Below, piece by piece: positions 53,073 to 58,151 of a stretch of 58,151 nucleotides of DNA. Each line of letters starts with the position of its first letter. Positions within the stretch are counted from its first letter, which is position 1. The notes below the pieces were generated by a model. That model worked only from the letters and a program-made list of their open reading frames with translations, was not told the DNA's origin and did not search any database. The DNA is from Halanaerobium saccharolyticum (GTDB taxonomy: Bacteria; Bacillota; Halanaerobiia; Halanaerobiales; Halanaerobiaceae). Where the stretch lies: the NCBI RefSeq assembly GCF_003053565.1, contig NZ_QAXS01000018.1, positions 1-58,151 of the forward strand, written 5' to 3'. Both the position numbers and the translations under genes were made by a program.

Positions 53073-53963
53073 TTAATAACAGATATGTCTACCCAATTTT
53101 TTAAAGTTCGCTATAAAATCTTTTACATCATCAGATAAAAACTCTGCTTTTTTATTAATCATATAAATATCATAATCAAGATCATAATCAGTAATTCTGG
53201 AGACATTAATTTCTTTAGCACTAAATTCATCTCGAACTGCATTATATGGTACAAAAGCAACTCCATAACCTTTGCGAACCAGAGTCTTTATTGCTTCTGT
53301 AGAATCCAGACGTGATATAATTTCTATCTCTGAAAAATTATGACCAACATCTGCCAGCACCTCTTTAAAATTTTCCTTTATTATACAGTCTTCTTTTAAA
53401 ATCACAAATTTATGATCCAGAATTTCCTCCAGCTTCACCTTTTCCGGCAGATCAAATGCAGGTGGTGAAATAAGCACTACTTTTTCGTTAATTACCTCTT
53501 CAGAGTGAAGCTCTTCAGCCTGAGCTGGATGAGTTGTAAACCCAATTTCGCAGATATCACTTAGAACATCCTGCTCTATTTTATCTGAAGAAGCGGCAAC
53601 CAGATTATACTTATGATTTGGAAACTTAAACTGCATATTTAAAATTGCACAGGGGAGACAGTAAGTAGCAATAGTATATTCTCCCTCAATCTTTATTTCC
53701 TGACTTTCCTGTTCGTTTAAATCCGAAAGCATCTTATTATAGGTTCGAATAATATTATCTGCATATTTTAATACTACCTCACCTGAATTGGTCAGCTTTA
53801 CTCCTCGATTGCTGCGGATAAAAAGTTCTTTCCCCAGTGAATCTTCAAGTTTTTGAATCTGCTGACTCAAAGCAGGCTGAGATATGTGAGAATTATTTGC
53901 AACTTTGGAGATGCTTTTTACTTCTGCAATCTCCTGAAAATATTTTAAGCTTTCAATATGCAT
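53073..53963 (-). CDS. LysR-family transcriptional regulator of the amino-sugar operon
   Basis: A 296-residue LysR protein with ESLKYFQEIAEVKSISKVANNSHISQPALSQQIQKLE at the N-terminus and an effector domain of YTIATYCLPCAILN and LVRKGYGVAFVPYNAV. It is co-directional with and just upstream of the aminotransferase gene, so it is either the first gene of the operon or an autoregulated neighbour. GAGGGTG precedes the ATG. The inducer cannot be read from the sequence. Confidence 0.86.
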   Translation of the reverse strand: MHIESLKYFQEIAEVKSISKVANNSHISQPALSQQIQKLEDSLGKELFIRSNRGVKLTNSGEVVLKYADNIIRTYNKMLSDLNEQESQEIKIEGEYTIATYCLPCAILNMQFKFPNHKYNLVAASSDKIEQDVLSDICEIGFTTHPAQAEELHSEEVINEKVVLISPPAFDLPEKVKLEEILDHKFVILKEDCIIKENFKEVLADVGHNFSEIEIISRLDSTEAIKTLVRKGYGVAFVPYNAVRDEFSAKEINVSRITDYDLDYDIYMINKKAEFLSDDVKDFIANFKKLGRHICY

Positions 53964-54057
53964 AACTACACCCTCTCATTGACAGTTAATATAATTTAGA
54001 AAATACTGTTTTAAGCTAATGTTCTTAATTAATTATATTATTAATCAAAAGAAATAA

Positions 54058-54090
54058 CAAGAGTTAATCTCGAAAGCAAAATATTAACTC
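54058..54090 (-). terminator. Weak terminator after rfbB
   Basis: GAGTTAAT (54061-54068) pairs perfectly with ATTAACTC (54083-54090); on the minus strand a T-rich but broken stretch follows. Confidence 0.45.
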
Positions 54091-54102
54091 GATTCCCCAA
54101 AT

Positions 54103-55062
54103 CTAGATCAAATTTTTCCACCACTGCTTGTGATCAAGATACCAGTTCAAAGTTTTCTCTACTGCCTGCTCAAAATCATATTCCACTTTCCAGCCCAGTA
54201 CATTTTTTATCTTACTGGTATCGACTGCATAACGGTAATCATGACCTTTTCGGTCTTCTACATGTTTGATTAAAAGCTCTGATTTTGACAGCAACGATAA
54301 GATTTTCTGGGTTATTTCCAGATTGCTCTTTTCATTGTTTGCTCCAATATTATATATTTCACCACTATCTCCCCGCCGCATTACCAGATCAATTGCCCGG
54401 CAGTGATCTTTAACATAAATCCAGTCTCGGATATTACTTCCATCACCATAAAGAGGCAGTTTCTCATTCTGAAGTGCATTAATAATAAAAAGAGGAATTA
54501 ACTTTTCTGGATACTGATAGGGACCAAAATTATTGGAAGACCTAGTGATATTAACAGGCAGCTCATATGTTTTTGCATATGATTTAACTAAAAGATCGGC
54601 GGCTGCTTTCGAAGCAGCATAAGGACTGGACGGATTTAACGGACTATCTTCTTTAAACTTCCCTTCCGGACCAAGACTTCCGTAAACCTCATCAGTAGAT
54701 ATCTGCACAAACCTTTTAACTCCAAATTTAAGAGCCAGATCAAGTAAATTCTGGGTCCCTTCAATATTTGTTTTAACGAATACCGAAGGATCTTCTATAC
54801 TCCGATCAACATGAGATTCAGCTGCAAAATTCACTATATAGTCTATTCCCTGATGCATAATCTGATCAATTTTTTCTTTATTACAGATATCCATTTTTTT
54901 AAATTCATAATTAGGACTGTTCTCAACAGCTTTCAAATTATCAAGGTTACCGGCATAACTAAGTTTATCTACATTAATAATTTGATCATCATAATTTTCA
55001 AGCTGATAACGAATAAAATTACTGCCAATAAAACCGGCTCCACCTGTAACTAAAATCTTCAT
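54103..55062 (-). CDS. rfbB: dTDP-glucose 4,6-dehydratase
   Basis: RfbB makes dTDP-4-keto-6-deoxyglucose from dTDP-glucose. The 319-residue extended SDR has NAD motif TGGAGFIGSNFI, NFAAESHVDRSI, TDEVYGSLG, the YAASKAAADLLV catalytic Tyr-x3-Lys, and NNFGPYQYPEKLIPLFI. It would feed the WecE-like aminotransferase in the next operon. No rfbA, C or D genes lie close by. AGGAGGGG precedes the ATG. Confidence 0.92.
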   Translation of the reverse strand: MKILVTGGAGFIGSNFIRYQLENYDDQIINVDKLSYAGNLDNLKAVENSPNYEFKKMDICNKEKIDQIMHQGIDYIVNFAAESHVDRSIEDPSVFVKTNIEGTQNLLDLALKFGVKRFVQISTDEVYGSLGPEGKFKEDSPLNPSSPYAASKAAADLLVKSYAKTYELPVNITRSSNNFGPYQYPEKLIPLFIINALQNEKLPLYGDGSNIRDWIYVKDHCRAIDLVMRRGDSGEIYNIGANNEKSNLEITQKILSLLSKSELLIKHVEDRKGHDYRYAVDTSKIKNVLGWKVEYDFEQAVEKTLNWYLDHKQWWKNLI

Positions 55063-55197
55063 CTGTTCAAACCCCTCCTATGAAAATATATTAGATAAAA
55101 TCAAAAATTTCTCTCATAAAATACCAATATTCTTTAAAACTATTATATCATATTGAGCCTTAATTCTACATTAAATCCGGATCTTTTTTAAAAGAAC

Positions 55198-55226
55198 TTG
55201 TTTTGCGAACACTTGTATGCTAAAAT
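55198..55226 (+). promoter_or_regulatory. yolD promoter with LexA box
   Basis: TTGTTT (55198-55203), 17-bp spacer, TAAAAT (55221-55226). CGAACACTTGTATG (55206-55219) fills the spacer and resembles the Gram-positive SOS box CGAAC-N4-GTTCG (half of it perfect). Confidence 0.65.
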
Positions 55227-55280
55227 TAAATATATAGTGCTTTAGCTCTGCCTAATAGCCAAACCAAAGGAGTTGATAAA

Positions 55281-55610
55281 ATGAATTTTAAAGACAGAGG
55301 TAATAAAAAATGGAATTCCTTAATGCTGGTTGAACATCAGAAAAGATTAAAAGAATTAAAAATGAAGGAAGCCGAAGTAGAAAAACCGGAACTTGACCAG
55401 CAGGAGCTAAAAGAGATTAATTTTAAACTTAAAGAAGCATTAACGAAAAACTTAACTGTCAGCATAAAATTTTATGAAGATAAGATAATTAAAGACATAA
55501 AGGGCAAAATTTTAAAACTCGAAAATTATGAACAGCAGCTTAAAATTGAAAAGCTTAATCAGGAAATCAAAAAACTTAAATTTAGCCAAATTATAGAATT
55601 TGAATTTTAA
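55281..55610 (+). CDS. YolD-like protein, partner of the Y-family polymerase
   Basis: A 109-residue protein starting MNFKDRGNKKWNSLMLVEHQ, the signature of YolD-like proteins, followed by a long charged coiled-coil-like helix (EAEVEKPELDQQELKEINF, then KLENYEQQLKIEKLNQEIKKL). YolD-like proteins are encoded next to Y-family polymerases such as YqjW/UvrX and are thought to assist them. It is convergent with the polymerase gene (15-base gap) instead of in its operon, with a LexA-like box of its own. AAGGAG precedes the ATG. Confidence 0.87.
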   Translation: MNFKDRGNKKWNSLMLVEHQKRLKELKMKEAEVEKPELDQQELKEINFKLKEALTKNLTVSIKFYEDKIIKDIKGKILKLENYEQQLKIEKLNQEIKKLKFSQIIEFEF

Positions 55611-55625
55611 ATTTTCAGGAAAGAA

Positions 55626-56882
55626 TTATTTGTGGTGCCCACCAATGGTATTTTCAATTCTCTCTTTAATATTTCCTTTTTCTAGATTGCGGGCATAATA
55701 TAAAACATCTTTTCCCATTTTGCTGGCCAGTCGGTCTCTAAGCTGATTAATTTCTGATCTTTTTAAATCATTTTCAAATAGATTTAACTGCTGATAATCA
55801 CTATCCGTAAATTTCGTTAAATAAAGACTTATTTTTCTGACCTTTTCGCCCTGATAATGTTTATTTAAAATAACCACTGCTGCCTGATAAATATCTCTAG
55901 TCAGATCCGTTCTTTTTTCCAGACTTAGCTGTCTGGAAAAACCCTTTTTGTTTTCACTTTTTGAATAGCCCAGAGCAAGCGAAACTGTTTTACCTTTTAG
56001 ATTGTTTTGACGAACTCTTTTACTAACTTCTTCAGCCAGGTTAAAAATTACAGTTTTGATTTCTTCCAGGCAGGTATAATCACTGTAAAGTGTGATTCCT
56101 CGTCCAACTGCTTTTTTGCGGTCATCAAAATGCCCCTCTACTTCTGAATAGTCTATTCCCCAGGCATGATAGTAAAGCTGATTACCGATGATTCCAAATT
56201 TATTTTCCAAATATTCCAGTGGAAGTTGAGCCAGTTCACCAATTGTATAAACTCCAATTTTATTCAGCTTTTTTTCAGTCCGACTGCCAATTCCCCAGCA
56301 GTCAGATAAATTTAAAGGCCATAACTTCTCAGGAATATCACTATAATCCCAGCGGCAGAGACCGCTTTTTTTTCCTTCGTTGTCCATTGCTACCTTGGCC
56401 ATAAACATGTTGGGGCCAATCCCCATACTGCAGGGCAGACCATATTTACTCCAAATTTCTTCTTTGATTTTTACTGCCAGTTCAAATGGATCACCATACT
56501 TTTTCTGACTTCCATTTAATTTAAGCCAGGCCTCATCTATTGAATAGATATGTATTGCTTCCAGCGGCAGATAAGAATTAAAAATTTCAGTTATTTTCAT
56601 TGAAATTTCAAGATAAAGCCCCATATTAGCTTCAGCCAGTATAATTTCTTCCCTGTCCGGGATTTGATATAAACGGTGAGCTGTTTTTATTCCATATTTT
56701 TGCTTAAGAGCAGCAGATGCTGCTAAGACAACTGATCCTTTTCTTTTCTTATCACCAATTACAGCCAGATAGCCCTTAAGTGGATGAATATTTCTTTTAA
56801 CCAATTCAATGCTGGCATAAAATGACTTCATATCAACACATAAAATTTGATTCTGAGGAGCATCACTATAATCAGGCTGCAT
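55626..56882 (-). CDS. Y-family DNA polymerase (UvrX/YqjW/UmuC-like)
   Basis: A 418-residue translesion polymerase. The catalytic N-terminus is CVDMKSFYASIE, with IYSIDEAWLKL holding the second metal site, and GIGPNMFMAKVAMDNEGKKSG in the palm. The finger and little-finger parts follow (WGIGSRTEKKLNKIGVYTIGELA). It copies past lesions under SOS conditions. AGGAGG lies upstream of the ATG, and two LexA-like boxes flank its promoter. Confidence 0.9.
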   Translation of the reverse strand: MQPDYSDAPQNQILCVDMKSFYASIELVKRNIHPLKGYLAVIGDKKRKGSVVLAASAALKQKYGIKTAHRLYQIPDREEIILAEANMGLYLEISMKITEIFNSYLPLEAIHIYSIDEAWLKLNGSQKKYGDPFELAVKIKEEIWSKYGLPCSMGIGPNMFMAKVAMDNEGKKSGLCRWDYSDIPEKLWPLNLSDCWGIGSRTEKKLNKIGVYTIGELAQLPLEYLENKFGIIGNQLYYHAWGIDYSEVEGHFDDRKKAVGRGITLYSDYTCLEEIKTVIFNLAEEVSKRVRQNNLKGKTVSLALGYSKSENKKGFSRQLSLEKRTDLTRDIYQAAVVILNKHYQGEKVRKISLYLTKFTDSDYQQLNLFENDLKRSEINQLRDRLASKMGKDVLYYARNLEKGNIKERIENTIGGHHK

Positions 56883-56898
56883 ACTAAAACCTCCTTAA

Positions 56899-56957
56899 CG
56901 AACATTTGTTTAAATATATTTTAGCATATTTTTTCGGTTTTAGCAAACATAGGTTCG
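56899..56957 (-). promoter_or_regulatory. SOS promoter of the Y-family polymerase, two LexA boxes
   Basis: CGAACATTTGTTTA (56899-56912) and, read on the minus strand, CGAACCTATGTTTG (56944-56957) match CGAAC-N4-GTTYG well; the latter is one base off the perfect form. Between them on the minus strand are TTTGCT-like -35 and TAAAAT -10 elements about 17-18 bp apart. Confidence 0.7.
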
Positions 56958-56967
56958 ATAAAGTCTT

Positions 56968-56989
56968 GAGTCTCTTTTGAGTCTCTTTT
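56968..56989. repeat. Tandem 11-bp repeat
   Basis: GAGTCTCTTTT occurs twice in a row (56968-56978 and 56979-56989). It abuts and slightly overlaps the large palindrome. Only two copies. Confidence 0.8.
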
Positions 56990-57027
56990 GGACCAGGTTC
57001 AAATAGACCTATTTGAACCTGGTCCAA
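56988..57027. repeat. Perfect 19-bp inverted repeat, 2-bp centre
   Basis: TTGGACCAGGTTCAAATAG (56988-57006), AC, then its exact reverse complement (57009-57027). It lies in the 3' exon about eight bases past the group II intron end. A transcript would form a near-perfect 17-19 bp hairpin. No T-run follows on either strand, so it is not a simple terminator. Confidence 0.85.
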
Positions 57028-57035
57028 TTAAAATA

Positions 57036-58151
57036 GAGTAGGACCAGCTTTTCAGCTGGGACCCCTCGTCAAACTGCACGTACGGTTCTCCCGTATACAG
57101 CTTTCCGTCAGTCGTTGCCCCACCATCTCAAGGAATAAGTCTTCGTCACTGTGTTACCACAGCTGTATATTTTAATCCTCTAAGACAATCTAGTAAGTAG
57201 TGAAACGAGTCCCTTCTTCCTGAAAAAGGAATTGGGGATTCTTTTGTTTTGATTCATAACTGCTTTCTTTTTCTCCATATATGACCTTAACCGCATTCGT
57301 ATCCATTTATCTAAGCGCCGGAAAAGTTTCTTAACATTTCCATGACCGAAATAATTAGCCCAGCCATATATTTTAGCATTTAACCTTTTTATAATGGATT
57401 CCACTTTCCAGGGCTGATTTCTCTTAGTAACTTTTCTAACATTGTCTTTGAATTTTTCTAGTGATTTCTTTCTCGGTCTTTTGTATCTCCAGGCTATGAA
57501 TTCAAATCCCAAAAATACAAAACCTTCACCAAAGTTAGTTATTACTGTCTTTTCTGGATGCAGTTCTAATTTGAGTTTTTCTGTAATAATTTCTTTAACT
57601 ACCTCATAAGCTCTTTTGGCTTTCCTTTTTGATTTTGTCATTACCACAAAATCATCAGCAAATCGCACCAGCTTGTATCCTCTTTCTACCATTACTTTAT
57701 CAAACTCATGCAGAAAGATATTTGCCAGAAGTGGCGATATTACGCCACCCTGAGGGGTTCCTTTTCCTGTGGGTATGTATTCTCCATCTTTCATGACTCC
57801 CATGGTCAGCCACGATTTTATTATTTCAATCACCCAACTATCTGTTACTTTTTGCCTGATGAATTCTATTAAAAGCTCATGATCTATATTATCGAAAAAC
57901 CCTTTAATGTCTGCATCTAATACCCATTTGTATCCCTGTTCTTTGTATTCTTCTATTTTGTTTATCGCATCTATCTGCGATTTACCTTTCCTAAATCCCA
58001 AAGAACAGTCACAGAATTCTTTTTCATATATCGGCTCCAGTATTCCTCTCACTGCAGCCTGAGCTATTCTGTCTTTAACTGTGGGTATTCCAAGTGGTCT
58101 CTGTCTTCCATCACTTTTCGGGATGAATACTCTAAGTGCCGGTTTGGGTTG
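57036..58151 (-). mobile_element. Group II intron, 3' part (runs off the window end)
   Basis: The intron-encoded protein (57180-58151) is followed on the minus strand by catalytic RNA domains. Domain V (57071-57105) begins GAAAGCTGTATACGGGAGAA and returns CCGTACGTGCAGTTT, with the AGC catalytic triad region. Domain VI (57036-57068) has the hairpin GTCCCAGCTGAAAAGCTGG and the end CCTACTCTAT, typical for bacterial group II introns. The 3' boundary is near 57035. The protein lacks an endonuclease domain, as in class C introns; the 5' end and its target lie beyond 58151. Confidence 0.85.
57180..58151 (-). CDS. ltrA: Group II intron reverse transcriptase/maturase, partial at the window end
   Basis: The frame stays open to the last base of the window (323 codons visible). 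It has RVFIPKSDGRQRPLGIPTV (RT block 1), GFRKGKSQIDAI, DADIKGFFDNIDHELL (block 3), TGKGTPQGGVISPLLANIF (block 4), RFADDFVV (block 5, catalytic Asp pair) and FLGFEF. The thumb/maturase X domain follows (YGWANYFGHGNVKKLFRRLDKW) and the protein ends SLLTRLS. There is no HNH endonuclease. Window edge: N-terminus missing. It sits inside the intron RNA. Confidence 0.93.
   Translation of the reverse strand, partial: QPKPALRVFIPKSDGRQRPLGIPTVKDRIAQAAVRGILEPIYEKEFCDCSLGFRKGKSQIDAINKIEEYKEQGYKWVLDADIKGFFDNIDHELLIEFIRQKVTDSWVIEIIKSWLTMGVMKDGEYIPTGKGTPQGGVISPLLANIFLHEFDKVMVERGYKLVRFADDFVVMTKSKRKAKRAYEVVKEIITEKLKLELHPEKTVITNFGEGFVFLGFEFIAWRYKRPRKKSLEKFKDNVRKVTKRNQPWKVESIIKRLNAKIYGWANYFGHGNVKKLFRRLDKWIRMRLRSYMEKKKAVMNQNKRIPNSFFRKKGLVSLLTRLS

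Noticed and set aside
1-58151. CRISPR arrays, tRNA and rRNA genes, riboswitch-like leaders
   Set aside because: None seen on reading: no regular direct repeats with spacers, no cloverleaf ends and no known leader consensus.

Overview
The window is low-GC bacterial DNA with strong AGGAGG-type ribosome binding sites. Its gene content (ACR3 and ArsC arsenic genes, NitT/TauT importers, thiosulfate and persulfide enzymes, LPS-type sugar genes) suits an anaerobic, diderm Firmicute such as Halanaerobium or another member of the Halanaerobiales. That placement is inferred from composition and recalled protein similarity; no search was run.

Layout. 1-4900: truncated TRIC-type membrane gene, fabI, an arsenic operon (arsR-arsC-acr3) and aroC. 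4990-8000: a DsrE-like protein, an AlkA-Ogt fusion for alkylation repair, an HD-domain protein and DUF4256. 8139-9600: DUF305, SHOCT and DUF302 proteins behind a promoter with a CsoR-type operator. 9785-12900: acryloyl-CoA-reductase-like MDR enzyme, YeiH exporter and a LysR regulator. 12944-17700: a five-gene operon with nicotinate salvage, an ADP-ribosylglycohydrolase-like protein and a ZntB/CorA transporter. 17723-21600: acetyltransferase, htpX, trkH and dps. 22299-31716: a large copper and heavy-metal island (csoR, copA, a 45-residue LDCC protein, copZ, a methyltransferase, a Crp/Fnr regulator, a separate HMA protein, a CPG-type P1B ATPase and copB). 31718-36900: an Rrf2 regulator without cysteines, divergent from a NitT/TauT importer and cysK, then a frameshifted EamA transporter. 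37370-45536: a sulfur module (YeeE/YedE transporter, CoA-disulfide reductase-rhodanese, TauABC-type importer, two exported rhodaneses). 45740-55062: an envelope-sugar region (GT39, rfbB, and an operon LysR - WecE-like aminotransferase - ArnC-like GT2 - ATP-grasp - NitT/TauT importer). 55198-56957: an SOS pair (YolD and a Y-family polymerase) with LexA boxes. 56968-58151: a 19-bp inverted repeat and the 3' part of a group II intron that runs off the window.

The two most notable things are these. First, a 15-bp operator of the form TACCCC-N6-GTA (or its reverse complement) occurs five times. Four copies sit just downstream of a -10 box whose core promoter is itself nearly duplicated, which links copB, copZ, the methyltransferase and the DUF305 operon to the CsoR encoded here. 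Second, a tightly overlapping operon couples an amino-sugar aminotransferase, an ArnC-like transferase without its usual membrane helices and an ATP-grasp ligase to an ABC importer; I know of no described pathway with this make-up. Several starts were moved in from the longest frame because a -10 box or ribosome binding site lies inside that frame (arsR, trkH, fabI, pncB and others).
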